64,000 bases of DNA from an uncultured Bacteroidia bacterium. Lineage in GTDB: Bacteria > Bacteroidota > Bacteroidia > Bacteroidales > UBA932. The translations under genes were made by a program, and so were the position numbers. Position 1 is the stretch's first letter. The number at the start of each line of letters is the position of its first letter. The notes under the pieces are model-generated. The model searched no databases, was not told the origin of the DNA, and worked only from the letters and a program-made list of their open reading frames with translations. The stretch spans positions 1 to 64,000 of the forward strand of contig CACZUR010000009.1 in the NCBI GenBank assembly GCA_902784435.1. The letters are read 5' to 3'. Positions 1-8,647 of the stretch are shown one piece after another.

Positions 1-329
1 GCCACCACGAGGATAGCACCGTCCATCTGGGCAGCACCGGTAACCATGTTCTTCACATAGTCGGCGTGGCCAGGGCAGTCCACGTGAGCGTAGTGACGCT
101 TTTCGGTCTCGTACTCAACGTGGGCGGTGTTGATGGTGATACCGCGCTCTTTCTCTTCGGGAGCGTTGTCGATCTGGTCGAAGGACTTCACCTTGTCGGC
201 GTTGCCGGAGACGCGCTCTGCAAGCACCTTGGTGATGGCGGCGGTGAGGGTGGTCTTACCGTGGTCAACGTGGCCGATAGTACCGATGTTGACATGCGGT
301 TTGGTTCTCTGGAATGTTTCTTTTGCCAT
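1..329 (-). CDS. tuf: Elongation factor Tu, N-terminal part (cut by window edge)
   Basis: EF-Tu is the GTPase that delivers aminoacyl-tRNA to the ribosome. Only the first 109 codons are present; the gene runs off the left edge. The translation starts [19 protein letters not shown] and shows the G1 P-loop GHVDHGKT, the G2 motif RGITI and the G3 motif DCPGH, all in the expected order and spacing. The ATG at 329 is the usual EF-Tu start. It lies downstream of four co-oriented tRNA genes, the same arrangement as the thrU-tyrU-glyT-thrT-tufB operon of E. coli, so it is probably transcribed through the tRNAs. Identification is secure. Confidence 0.98.
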   Translation of the reverse strand, partial: MAKETFQRTKPHVNIGTIGHVDHGKTTLTAAITKVLAERVSGNADKVKSFDQIDNAPEEKERGITINTAHVEYETEKRHYAHVDCPGHADYVKNMVTGAAQMDGAILVV

Positions 330-386
330 AATTAATATTATTGTTTAAACAATTGTTTCCTGCAAAGGGCCGAAACCCAAAAAAAG

Positions 387-458
<72 letters not shown>

Positions 459-471
459 TTAAAAATTTCTG

Positions 472-544
472 AGCGGAAAACGAGGTTCGAACTCGCGACC
501 CTCAGCTTGGAAGGCTGATGCTCTACCAACTGAGCTACTTCCGC
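472..544 (-). tRNA. tRNA-Gly (anticodon TCC)
   Basis: Minus-strand cloverleaf with acceptor GCGGAAG paired to TTTCCGC, D-arm TAGCTCAGTTGGTAGAGCA, anticodon loop CTTCCAA (TCC) and T-arm GTTCGAA. No encoded CCA. Third tRNA of the cluster, corresponding to glyT of the E. coli arrangement. Confidence 0.95.
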
Positions 545-549
545 AGTTG

Positions 550-632
550 TGGGCAGGGAGGGATTCGAACCCCCGAAGGCGACAGCCAACAGATTTACAG
601 TCTGCCCGTTTTGACCACTTACCTACCTACCC
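550..632 (-). tRNA. tRNA-Tyr (anticodon GTA)
   Basis: Minus-strand type II tRNA of 83 nt with a long variable arm, as expected for bacterial tRNA-Tyr. The acceptor GGGTAGG pairs with CCTGCCC, and the anticodon loop CTGTAAA gives GTA. The T-arm has GTTCGAA and the discriminator is A. Second tRNA of the cluster, corresponding to tyrU. Confidence 0.95.
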
Positions 633-668
633 TAAATATTTCAAAAGCTCTATTCAAAAGCTCCTTTG

Positions 669-742
669 AGCCGATAGAGGGATTCGAACCCACGACCCCG
701 AGATTACAAATCACGTGCTCTGGCCAACTGAGCTATATCGGC
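669..742 (-). tRNA. tRNA-Thr (anticodon TGT)
   Basis: Minus-strand cloverleaf with acceptor GCCGATA/TATCGGC, anticodon loop TTTGTAA (TGT) and T-loop TTCGAAT. The anticodon stem CGTGA/TCTCG has one T-T mismatch. The mature 5' end lies only 2 nt after the dxs stop codon on the same strand, so the tRNA is probably cut out of a dxs read-through transcript. It corresponds to thrU. Confidence 0.93.
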
Positions 743-744
743 GC

Positions 745-2616
745 TCACGAATCCTTCATCGCTGAAAGATCCAGCAGGGATTCTTCGTCCAGCCCGCACT
801 CTTCCCACTGGTGCTTCTGGCTGTCCTGCTGGATAAAGCGGTCCGGAATGCCCACACCTTTAACAATAGGAGCATGGTCCCGGCCGGCGAAGAATTCGCA
901 CACCGCCCCGTACAGGCCGCCTTTCAGGCAGCCGTCCTCCACGGTGAGGATGACGTCGAACTTCCCGGCTTCTTCCAGGATGTCCGTATCCAGGGGCTTG
1001 AGGAAGCGCATGTCGTACACGGCGGGACCCACCCAATAGTCGGCCTTGTGCCTTTTGGCGGCAGAGAGGGCCCGGTTCACCACAGGGCCGATGCCCAGGA
1101 TGGCCACGCCTTTTCCGGCCATCAGTTTTTCTCCCCGGCCGACGGGCAGGGACACGTACTGGGCTTCGCGCCAGGCTTCGCCCTCCCCTTCTCCGCGCGG
1201 ATAGCGGATGATCATGGGGCCGCGCTCCAGCGACAAGCCCGTGAACAGGAGGCGTTTGAGCTCCGTTTCGTTCCGGGGCGACGCCAGCGTGACGCCCGGA
1301 ATGCTGCGGTACGCGGCCAGGTCGTAGCAGCCGTGGTGGGTGGCGCCGTCCTCCCCTACCAGGCCGGCCCGGTCGAAGCAGAAGACCACCGGAAGGCCCT
1401 GCAGGGCCACGTCGTGGATAATATTGTCGTAGGCCCGCTGGGAGAAGGACGAATAGATGTTGCAGAATGGCTTGAGGCCCGCGGCCGCGAGACCGGCCGA
1501 GAAAGTGACCGCATGGCCTTCCTCGATGCCCACGTCGAAGAAACGCTCCGGAAAGGCTTCCTTGAGGCGGATCATGCCGCAGCCGGAAGCCATGGCGGGG
1601 GTGACGCCCACCACCTTGGGATCCATGCCGGCGAGTTCCGTGAGCACGGCCCCGAACACATCCTGGTAGCGGTCGGCCGTGCTCACGCTCTTGATGCGTT
1701 CGCCGGTGGCGGCGTTGAAGCGGCCCGGGGCATGCCAGGTGGTGGGGTTGGCCTCTGCGGGGGCATAGCCGCAGCCCTTGCGGGTGTGGATGTGCAGGAT
1801 GCGCGGCCCGCGCAGGTTTTTCAGACGCTGCAGGGTGGTGACCATCTGGCCGACGTCGTTGCCGTCGATGGGGCCGAAGTAGCGGAAGCCCAGCGACTCG
1901 AAGATGGCGCCGCCGCTGGAGCGCACCAGGTTGGATTTGGTGTCGATGACCTTCTTCTGCACCCAGTCGCGGGTTTTTCCCTCTCCCAGGGAATTCCAGA
2001 TCTTGTTCTTGACCCGGTTGTAGAAGGGATGGGTAGTTACCTGCAGCAGGTAGTCGTGCAGGCCGCCGGCGGCAGGGTCTATGGAAATGTTGTTGTCGTT
2101 CAGGACCACCAGGATATCGGCCTTGGAGGAGCCCGCGTTGTTCAGGCCTTCCCAGGCCAGGCCGCCGGTGAGGGCGCCGTCCCCGATGACGGCCACGGCC
2201 TTTTCCCGGCTGCCGGTCAGGCGCGCCGCCTCCGCAAAGCCCAGGGCGGCCGATATGGACGTGGAGGAATGGCCGGCGCCAAAGGCGTCGTAGGGGCTTT
2301 CGCCGCGCTTGGGGAAGCCGCTGATGCCGTCCCGCATGCGGTTCTTGCGGAACAGCTCCCGCCTTCCGGTAAGGATCTTGTGGGCATAGGCCTGGTGCCC
2401 TACGTCGAAGACCAGTTTATCCTGAGGGGTATCGTACACATAGTGCAGGGCCACGATGAGTTCCACCGCACCCAGGCTGGAGCCCAGGTGCCCCGGATTC
2501 ACGGCACAGCATTCCACCATGTACTGACGGATTTCCGCACACAGTTCCTGGAGCCGGGCGGGGTCCAGTTTCCGCAGGTCTTCCGGGCTGTTTATCTTGT
2601 CCAACAATTCGTGCAT
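745..2616 (-). CDS. dxs: 1-deoxy-D-xylulose-5-phosphate synthase
   Basis: Thiamine-diphosphate enzyme that condenses pyruvate and glyceraldehyde 3-phosphate, the first step of the MEP isoprenoid pathway; cytoplasmic. The 623-residue protein is the usual length. It has the DXS signature DVGHQAYAHKILTGR, the ThDP/Mg motif GDGALTGG followed by GLNNAG, and the transketolase pyrimidine-domain segment DRAGLVGEDGATHHG. The open frame extends to a TTG at 2625, but that codon lies inside the promoter box TACCTTTG (2623-2630). The ATG at 2616 (MHELLDKINSPEDLRKL) is therefore the better start. The gene ends 2 nt before tRNA-Thr(TGT). A polyprenyl synthase of the same pathway lies at 15328 but is not co-transcribed. 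Confidence 0.97.
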   Translation of the reverse strand: MHELLDKINSPEDLRKLDPARLQELCAEIRQYMVECCAVNPGHLGSSLGAVELIVALHYVYDTPQDKLVFDVGHQAYAHKILTGRRELFRKNRMRDGISGFPKRGESPYDAFGAGHSSTSISAALGFAEAARLTGSREKAVAVIGDGALTGGLAWEGLNNAGSSKADILVVLNDNNISIDPAAGGLHDYLLQVTTHPFYNRVKNKIWNSLGEGKTRDWVQKKVIDTKSNLVRSSGGAIFESLGFRYFGPIDGNDVGQMVTTLQRLKNLRGPRILHIHTRKGCGYAPAEANPTTWHAPGRFNAATGERIKSVSTADRYQDVFGAVLTELAGMDPKVVGVTPAMASGCGMIRLKEAFPERFFDVGIEEGHAVTFSAGLAAAGLKPFCNIYSSFSQRAYDNIIHDVALQGLPVVFCFDRAGLVGEDGATHHGCYDLAAYRSIPGVTLASPRNETELKRLLFTGLSLERGPMIIRYPRGEGEGEAWREAQYVSLPVGRGEKLMAGKGVAILGIGPVVNRALSAAKRHKADYWVGPAVYDMRFLKPLDTDILEEAGKFDVILTVEDGCLKGGLYGAVCEFFAGRDHAPIVKGVGIPDRFIQQDSQKHQWEECGLDEESLLDLSAMKDS

Positions 2617-2622
2617 CAAGCA

Positions 2623-2630
2623 CAAAGGTA
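2623..2630 (-). promoter_or_regulatory. Bacteroidetes -7 box of dxs
   Basis: TACCTTTG on the minus strand fits the Bacteroidetes -7 consensus TAnnTTTG. Only 6 nt separate it from the dxs ATG, which implies an almost leaderless mRNA. No clear TTTG -33 element was seen. Confidence 0.55.
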
Positions 2631-2722
2631 ATCATTTTTTTCTTTATATCTTTCTCCCGGTTGGGGAAACAAAAATATTTGTGTAATTTAGCGCTTCGAA
2701 ACAAAACAGACGTTACAAGATC

Positions 2723-4345
2723 ATGTCAGATTCCGTAAAAAACACCCTCCGCGACTCGGCCGCCATGCGCTGGACTGCCCTCCTGCTGCTGGCCCTCGCG
2801 ATGTTCTGCAGTTACATCTTCATGGACATCCTGTCTCCCATCAAGGACCTGATGCAGGAGACCCGCGGCTGGGATTCCACCGCTTTCGGCACCATGCAGG
2901 GGTCGGAGGTTTTCCTGAACGTATTCGTGTTCTTCCTCATCTTCGCCGGCATTATCCTGGACAAGATGGGGGTCCGCTTCACCGCCGTGCTGTCGGCCGG
3001 TGTCATGCTGGTGGGTGCCATCATCAAATGGTACGCCGTGAGCGCCTCCTTCATGGGCAGCGGCCTGGAGACCTGGTTCACCAACCACCTCAACTATATT
3101 CCCCTGTTCGACGAGCTGGGCGTTTCCCCGTTCTACCGGGGCATGCCGGCATCGGCCAAACTGGCGGCCTGCGGCTTCATGATCTTCGGCTGCGGCTGTG
3201 AAATGGCCGGCATTACGGTCAGCCGCGGTATCGTGAAATGGTTCAAGGGCCGGGAGATGGCCCTCGCAATGGGCTCCGAGATGGCCCTGGCCCGCCTGGG
3301 CGTAGCCACCTGCATGATTTTCAGCCCCTTCTTCGCCAAGCTGGGCGGCCATGTGGACGTGTCCCGCAGCGTGGCCTTCGGCGTGGTGCTCCTGTGCATC
3401 GCCCTCATCATGACCATCGTGTACTTCTTCATGGACAAGAAGCTGGACCAGCAAACCGGGGAGGCCGAAGAGAAAGACGACCCGTTCAAGGTAAGCGACA
3501 TCGGGAAAATCCTCTCCGACGGCGGATTCTGGATCGTGGCCCTGCTGTGCGTACTGTATTACAGCGCCATCTTCCCGTTCCAGAAGTATGCGGTGAACAT
3601 GCTGCAGTGCAACCTCACGCTCACGGAACCGGACGCCGCATCGTTCTGGGCCAGTTCCAGCGTCACCATCATCCAGTATGTAATCATGCTGGTGGTGGCT
3701 GCCGCCGGTTTCATCTCCAACTTCCAGAAAGTGAAGTCCCGCCAGTATCTGTTCCTGGGCATTTCCATCGTGGCGCTCATCAGCTACTGCTACATGGGCT
3801 ACATGCGCCAGAGCGCAGAATCCATCTTCGCCGTGTTCCCGCTCCTGGCCGTCCTGATCACCCCCATCCTGGGCAATTACCTGGACCGCAAGGGCAAAGG
3901 CGCCAGCATGCTGGTGCTGGGAGCCATCCTCCTCATCGCCTGCCACCTCACCTTCGCCTTCGTGCTGCCCGCTTTCAAGGGGAACGCCATCGGCGGCGCC
4001 ATCGTGGCCTATGCCACCATCCTGGTGCTGGGCGCCAGCTTCTCCCTGGTTCCCGCCGCCCTGTGGCCGTCCGTGCCCAAGCTGGTGGACGCCAAGGTCA
4101 TCGGCAGCGCCTACGCCCTCATCTTCTGGATCCAGAACATCGGCCTGTGGCTGTTCCCGATGCTCATCGGCAAGGTGCTGGACAAGACCAATCCCGGCGT
4201 GACGGACCCCACGCAGTTCAACTACACCGCCCCGCTGGTCATGCTGGCCTGCCTGGGCGTGGCCGCCCTGGCGCTGGGGCTGGTCCTGAAGGTGGTGGAC
4301 CGCAAGAAGCACCTGGGCCTGGAACTGCCTAACATTCAGGAGTAA
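2723..4345 (+). CDS. MFS transporter (first of a paralogous pair)
   Basis: A 540-residue inner-membrane protein of the major facilitator superfamily with about 12 hydrophobic segments. The first follows the N-terminal AMRWTALLLLALAMFCSYIF. The loop-2/3 motif region reads GIILDKMGVR and a similar cytosolic motif GNYLDRKGKG sits in the second half, as in two-fold MFS proteins. A charged central loop (QQTGEAEEKDD) separates the halves. It is directly followed, with no gap, by a second MFS gene; both share C-terminal blocks such as LVPAALWPSVPK, so they arose by duplication. A possible weak promoter box TAATTTAG lies at 2684-2691. Substrate unknown; nothing in the context names it. Confidence 0.85.
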   Translation: MSDSVKNTLRDSAAMRWTALLLLALAMFCSYIFMDILSPIKDLMQETRGWDSTAFGTMQGSEVFLNVFVFFLIFAGIILDKMGVRFTAVLSAGVMLVGAIIKWYAVSASFMGSGLETWFTNHLNYIPLFDELGVSPFYRGMPASAKLAACGFMIFGCGCEMAGITVSRGIVKWFKGREMALAMGSEMALARLGVATCMIFSPFFAKLGGHVDVSRSVAFGVVLLCIALIMTIVYFFMDKKLDQQTGEAEEKDDPFKVSDIGKILSDGGFWIVALLCVLYYSAIFPFQKYAVNMLQCNLTLTEPDAASFWASSSVTIIQYVIMLVVAAAGFISNFQKVKSRQYLFLGISIVALISYCYMGYMRQSAESIFAVFPLLAVLITPILGNYLDRKGKGASMLVLGAILLIACHLTFAFVLPAFKGNAIGGAIVAYATILVLGASFSLVPAALWPSVPKLVDAKVIGSAYALIFWIQNIGLWLFPMLIGKVLDKTNPGVTDPTQFNYTAPLVMLACLGVAALALGLVLKVVDRKKHLGLELPNIQE

Positions 4346-5743
4346 ATGACAGCTTCTTCCCATAAATTCTACAGGTCAGCGGCTTGGTTAGCGCTGGCCT
4401 GTTTGGTAGTACCCATGTTCGCATCGTACTACTTCGACGACATGTTCTCCAGCATCTCGAACCTGTTCAAGGACCCTTCGCTCACGCAGCTGGGCTGGGA
4501 TTCGGCCGGGTACGGGCTGTATGCCAGCGGCTACAGCGTCCTGTGCGTGTTCGGCGGCCTGGTCATCGGCGGCATCCTCCTGGACAAATGGGGCGTCCGC
4601 GTGAGCGGCAGCCTCTTCGTGGGCATGATGGTGGCCGGCGCGGGCATGGTGCTGTGGGCCCTGCTTTCCGGCGCCTCCTGGTCCCTGCAGCTGGCCTACG
4701 CCGGGGTGATGTTCTTCGGCCTGGGCAGCGAAATTGCCGGAACGGCCGTCACGCGCAGCATTGCCAAATGGTTCAAAGGCGGGCCGATGGCCCTGGCCAT
4801 GGGCCTGCAGCTGGCCATCGCCCGTCTGGGCACGGCCTTCGCGCTGGTGCTGTCTCCGATCCTTGTGATGAACACCGATTACGATCACGTATACACGCTG
4901 GCCGAAACCGCCCGCCCCGCCGTGGTGGGGATGGGGCTGATGGCCCTCGGGCTCATCCTTTGGGCCGTTTTCGTGGCCCTGGATGCCCGGAGGGATGCCG
5001 AGAGGCCGGAGCCGCCCGCTTCGGGGGAGGGTTCTCCTGAGGGGGCATCGGCCTTCTCTTTAGTCCCCGAAGGAGAATCCTCCCCCGAGGGGAGTTCGGA
5101 GGAATTCCGGTTCCGGGATGTGCTGGGGGTGCTGGGCAACCGGAATTTCTGGCTGCTGGGACTGCTGTGCGTGCTGTTTTACAGCAGCATCATCGCCTTT
5201 AAGAAGTTTGCGGGGGCTATCCTGGTACCCCGGTTTGACATTATGCCCGGAACGGCCGGGTGGATGGTGAGTATGCTGCCGTTCAGTACGGTCCTCTTTG
5301 CGCCGCTGTTCGGCATCCTGGTAGACAAAGCCGGCAAGGGCACGCGCTGGATGGTCCTGGGGGCCGTCCTGGCCCTGGTGGCCCATCTGCTGCTGGCTTT
5401 CGCACCCGCCGGGGTTCCCTTCTGGGGCTACCTGGCCATGGTGTTCCTGGGCTTCGGCTATTCGCTGGTGCCTGCCGCCCTGTGGCCGTCCGTGCCCAAG
5501 ATTGTGCCCGACAAGGTGCTGGGAACCACGTTCGCCCTCATCTACTGGGTGCAGAACCTGGGCCTGATGAGCTTCAAATGGAGCGCCGGCGTCCTCCTGG
5601 ACAGCGCCCCGGAGGGTCGCGGCCCCGTATCCGTAGAGCTGATGTTCGTAGGCCTGTGCGTGGCTGCCCTGGCGGTGGCGCTGGTGCTCAGAAGGACGTC
5701 GGCCCGTCATCCCGAACTTCAATTAGACCAAGCCAACCGATGA
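4346..5743 (+). CDS. MFS transporter (second of the pair), with a palindromic insert in the central loop
   Basis: A 465-residue inner-membrane MFS protein starting at the ATG directly after the stop of the previous MFS gene. It is paralogous to that protein over its length: GGILLDKWGVRVSG near TM2, AKWFKGGPMALAMGLQ, and LVPAALWPSVPKIVPDKVLG near the end. The central cytosolic loop between TM6 and TM7 carries a Ser/Glu/Pro-rich stretch (about residues 226-250) encoded by a long inverted repeat that the first copy lacks. The stop overlaps the ATG of the downstream dehydrogenase (ATGA). The two MFS proteins may act together or form a heteromer, but that is inference. Substrate unknown. Confidence 0.85.
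   Translation: MTASSHKFYRSAAWLALACLVVPMFASYYFDDMFSSISNLFKDPSLTQLGWDSAGYGLYASGYSVLCVFGGLVIGGILLDKWGVRVSGSLFVGMMVAGAGMVLWALLSGASWSLQLAYAGVMFFGLGSEIAGTAVTRSIAKWFKGGPMALAMGLQLAIARLGTAFALVLSPILVMNTDYDHVYTLAETARPAVVGMGLMALGLILWAVFVALDARRDAERPEPPASGEGSPEGASAFSLVPEGESSPEGSSEEFRFRDVLGVLGNRNFWLLGLLCVLFYSSIIAFKKFAGAILVPRFDIMPGTAGWMVSMLPFSTVLFAPLFGILVDKAGKGTRWMVLGAVLALVAHLLLAFAPAGVPFWGYLAMVFLGFGYSLVPAALWPSVPKIVPDKVLGTTFALIYWVQNLGLMSFKWSAGVLLDSAPEGRGPVSVELMFVGLCVAALAVALVLRRTSARHPELQLDQANR
5021..5088 (+). repeat. Inverted repeat inside the MFS coding sequence (palindrome family 2)
   Basis: Two 18-bp arms, 5021-5038 and 5071-5088 (GGGGGAGGGTTCTCCT and its near-complement AGGAGAATCCTCCCCC), flank a 32-bp centre. 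Part of the repeat, 5034-5057, matches 59718-59741 inside rnfB at 21 of 24 positions, including the run CATCGGCCTTCT. The reading frame is kept, and the repeat encodes a hydrophilic linker. Confidence 0.7.
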
Positions 5744-6558
5744 TTATCCTCGTTACGGGTGCCAGCAGTGGCATCGGCTATGAAAGCGCCATCCTGCTGG
5801 CGCAGAAAGGCCATAAAGTATACGGCGCCGCCCGGCGGATGGACCGGATGGAACCGCTTAAGCAGTACGGCATCGTCCCAGTTTCGCTGGACGTTACCTC
5901 GGAGGAATCCATGCAGGCGTGCGTTTCGGGCATCCTGGCCGAGGAAGGCCGTATTGACGTGCTGGTGAACAATGCCGGCTACGGGTACTTCGGAGCCATC
6001 GAGAATGTGCGCATGGAAGAGGCCCGCCGGCAACTGGAGGTGAATGTCTTCGGCCTGGCCCGGCTCACGCAGCTGGTGCTGCCGTCCATGCGGGAACACC
6101 GCTTCGGCCGCATCGTGAATGTGGGCTCGGTGGCCGGCCGGACCGTCCTGCCCTTCGGCGGATGGTACCATGTGTCCAAGTATTCGGTTGAGGCGCTCAG
6201 CGATGCCCTGCGCATGGAGCTGAAGCCTTTCGGCATTGACGTTTCCCTCATCGAACCCGGCGGAATCAGTACGGACTGGGGCATCATTGCGGCCGACAAC
6301 CTGGAGCAGTGCAGCGCCGGTACGCCCTATTCCGTCCCGGCCGCGCGGGAGGCCCGATGGATGCGGCTGGCCTATGGCGGCCGCTATCTGGCGCGTCCCG
6401 CCTGCGTTTCCCGCGCTATCGGCAAGGCTGCCACGGCCCGCCGCCCGCGCCACCGCTACCACCCCGGCACCGGCGCCCGCCTGCTCCTGGGGCTCCATGC
6501 CATCCTTCCCGCCCGCTGGTGGGACGCCCTCATGCGCCTGGTGCTCACTTCTTTATAA
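5740..6558 (+). CDS. Short-chain dehydrogenase/reductase (SDR)
   Basis: A 272-residue cytoplasmic NAD(P)-dependent oxidoreductase of the classical SDR family. The Rossmann motif TGASSGIG is at the N-terminus (MIILVTGASSGIGYES), NNAGYG marks the central beta-sheet, the catalytic serine is in VGSVAG, and the catalytic tyrosine and lysine are in YHVSKYSVE. The start at 5740 overlaps the stop of the MFS gene (ATGA), which indicates translational coupling. The C-terminus is rich in Arg and ends in a hydrophobic helix. The substrate cannot be read from the sequence; linkage with the two transporters suggests a shared small-molecule pathway, but this is inference. Confidence 0.9.
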   Translation: MIILVTGASSGIGYESAILLAQKGHKVYGAARRMDRMEPLKQYGIVPVSLDVTSEESMQACVSGILAEEGRIDVLVNNAGYGYFGAIENVRMEEARRQLEVNVFGLARLTQLVLPSMREHRFGRIVNVGSVAGRTVLPFGGWYHVSKYSVEALSDALRMELKPFGIDVSLIEPGGISTDWGIIAADNLEQCSAGTPYSVPAAREARWMRLAYGGRYLARPACVSRAIGKAATARRPRHRYHPGTGARLLLGLHAILPARWWDALMRLVLTSL

Positions 6559-6603
6559 ATTGCAGCGCTGTATCTTGCCCAAAGCACAATATTTGCAAAA
6601 AGA

Positions 6604-6635
6604 TTTGGCGGTTTCAAAAATCCGCCTTATATTTG
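6604..6635 (+). promoter_or_regulatory. Promoter of the ABC efflux operon
   Basis: TTTG at 6604-6607, a 20-nt spacer and TATATTTG at 6628-6635 form a good match to the Bacteroidetes sigma-ABfr promoter (TTTG, 19-21 nt, TAnnTTTG). The ATPase gene starts 30 nt downstream of the box. Confidence 0.75.
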
Positions 6636-6665
6636 CAGTGTAATAGCATACTAATACAGCAACGC

Positions 6666-7382
6666 ATGGCCCTCATCGAGCTCAAAGACATCAATAAAAC
6701 CTATAACAACGGGCAGCCCCTGCACGTGCTCAAAGGCATAGACCTGAACATAGAAAAAGGGGAATTCGTGTCCATCATGGGCGCTTCCGGCTCGGGCAAG
6801 AGTACCCTCCTGAACATCCTGGGCATTCTGGACAATTACGACACCGGCACCTACACCCTGGACGGCACCCTGATGAAAGACCTGACGGAAAAGCAGGCGG
6901 CCGACTACCGCAACCGGATGATCGGCTTCATTTTCCAGAGCTTCAACCTGATTGGCTTCAAAACGGCCGTAGAGAACGTGGAACTGCCGCTTTACTACCA
7001 GGGCGTTCCGCGCCGGAAACGCCGGGAGCTGGCCATGGAGTACCTGGAAAAGCTGGGCCTCACGCAATGGGCATCCCATTTCCCCAACGAGATGTCCGGC
7101 GGACAGAAACAGCGCGTCGCCATCGCCCGCGCCCTCATCACCCATCCGCAGATTATCCTGGCCGACGAACCCACCGGCGCCCTGGACTCCAAGACCAGCG
7201 TAGAGGTGATGCAGCTCCTGAAACAGCTGAACCAGGAGGAGGGGATGACCATCATCGTGGTCACCCACGAGAGCGGCGTGGCCAACGAGACCGACAAGAT
7301 CATCCACATCAAGGACGGGATCATCGGCCAGATAGAAGAAAACCGCCACCACGACGCCTGGGGAGGGCCCCTGATGAAATAA
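6666..7382 (+). CDS. ABC transporter ATPase (MacB/LolD type)
   Basis: A 238-residue ATP-binding subunit that powers an efflux or outer-membrane-directed ABC system. It has Walker A GASGSGKS, a Q-loop in FIFQSFNLIG, the signature MSGGQKQRVAIARAL, Walker B IILADEPTGALD and the H-loop in VVTHES. The first in-frame ATG after the promoter (MALIELKDINKTYNN) is used; the longer open frame upstream would run through the promoter. The stop overlaps the start of the first permease (TAATG). Length and the LPLYYQGVPRRKRRE block fit the MacB/LolD subclass that works with FtsX-fold permeases. It belongs to a five-gene export operon. Confidence 0.95.
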   Translation: MALIELKDINKTYNNGQPLHVLKGIDLNIEKGEFVSIMGASGSGKSTLLNILGILDNYDTGTYTLDGTLMKDLTEKQAADYRNRMIGFIFQSFNLIGFKTAVENVELPLYYQGVPRRKRRELAMEYLEKLGLTQWASHFPNEMSGGQKQRVAIARALITHPQIILADEPTGALDSKTSVEVMQLLKQLNQEEGMTIIVVTHESGVANETDKIIHIKDGIIGQIEENRHHDAWGGPLMK

Positions 7383-8647
7383 TGAGAATAGAGATCATCC
7401 ACGAAATTGCCAGTTCCCTCAGGAACAACAAGCTCCGCACGGCCCTCACGGGCTTTGCGGTGAGCTGGGGCATTTTCCTCCTCATCGCCCTGCTGGGGGC
7501 GGGGAACGGCCTCATGAATTCGTTCCTGGGCAATGTGGAGGAATACGTTTCCCAGAGCATCCAGGTCAGCGGCTGGCGCACCTCCAAGCCCTACAACGGA
7601 TACAAGGAAGGCCGAAGCATCCAGCTGGACCAGAAGGACCTGGCCTACACGGAAAGCGACCGCTGGCAGGGCGTCATCCAAAACGTCTCCGTCCAGACCG
7701 GCGCCCAATCGGTCAGCCTGGGCCTCAACGGCAAAAGCGTAAACGGATGGATGCAGGGCGTGCAGCCGGAGTACATGGACCAGCAGAAACTGAAGCTGGC
7801 CGCCGGCCGTTTCATCAACCCCGCCGACCTGCAGGAATGCCGGAAAGTGATGGTCATTGCCACCGCCCAGGCCAAGGAACTGGTGGGCGAGGATTATGAG
7901 AGCATCCTGGGACAGTGGGTGAAAGCCGGGAACATCTCCTACCGCGTGGTGGGCATCTACCACACCGACGAACGGGATTTCCGCCGCACCACCCCCATCC
8001 CTTTCTCCACTTACAAGGGCATTTACGACAGTTCCGACAAGATCCAGAGCATCAGTTTCACTCTGGACGGTCCCAGGACCCTGGAGGAGCACAAGGCCTT
8101 TGAAGACAACTACAAGGGTGAAATCAAACGCCTGCACGACGTGGCTCCGGACGACAAGATGGGCGTCTGGGTGCGGAACGGCTACACGACCAACATGGAA
8201 ATGAGCCAGGCCTCCGGCATCATCCATACCGCCCTGTGGATCCTGGGCCTGCTCACCCTCATCAGCGGCATCGTGGGCGTGTCCAACATCATGCTCATCA
8301 CCGTCAAGGAGCGCACCCACGAATTCGGCATCCGCAAGGCCATCGGCGCCAAACCCGGGGCCATCCTCCGGCTCATCATCGCCGAAAGCGTAGCCATCAC
8401 GGCCGTCTTCGGCTATGTGGGCATGTTCCTGGGCATGATTGCCTGCCAGATCATGGACAAGACCGTGGGGCAGAATGCCGTAGACCTGGGCATGGAAAAA
8501 ATCCAGATGCTGGTGAACCCCACCGTGGGCCTGGACGTAGCCCTGGAAGCCACGCTGCTCCTGATTGTCGCCGGCACGCTGGCGGGGGCCGTCCCCGCCT
8601 GGAAAGCCGCCCGTGTAAAACCCATAGAAGCTCTCCGCGCCGAATGA
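7382..8647 (+). CDS. MacB-like ABC permease (FtsX fold), first copy
   Basis: A 421-residue inner-membrane permease. It has one N-terminal TM segment (residues about 20-40, after LRNNKLRTALTGFAVSWG), a large periplasmic MacB core domain, and three C-terminal TM segments with the FtsX hallmark GIVGVSNIMLITVKERTHEF followed by GIRKAIGAK. The end KPIEALRAE is typical. Its start overlaps the ATPase stop, and its own stop overlaps the start of a second, related permease, so the two likely form a heterodimer. The nature of the exported substrate (peptide, lipid, drug) is not visible. Confidence 0.93.
   Translation: MRIEIIHEIASSLRNNKLRTALTGFAVSWGIFLLIALLGAGNGLMNSFLGNVEEYVSQSIQVSGWRTSKPYNGYKEGRSIQLDQKDLAYTESDRWQGVIQNVSVQTGAQSVSLGLNGKSVNGWMQGVQPEYMDQQKLKLAAGRFINPADLQECRKVMVIATAQAKELVGEDYESILGQWVKAGNISYRVVGIYHTDERDFRRTTPIPFSTYKGIYDSSDKIQSISFTLDGPRTLEEHKAFEDNYKGEIKRLHDVAPDDKMGVWVRNGYTTNMEMSQASGIIHTALWILGLLTLISGIVGVSNIMLITVKERTHEFGIRKAIGAKPGAILRLIIAESVAITAVFGYVGMFLGMIACQIMDKTVGQNAVDLGMEKIQMLVNPTVGLDVALEATLLLIVAGTLAGAVPAWKAARVKPIEALRAE

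Noticed and set aside
2617..2625. Upstream TTG start for dxs
   Set aside because: It lies inside the TACCTTTG promoter box; the ATG at 2616 fits the family N-terminus.
811..2631. A 606-codon open frame opposite dxs
   Set aside because: Low-complexity His/Val/Gly-rich translation without motifs; dxs on the other strand is unmistakable.
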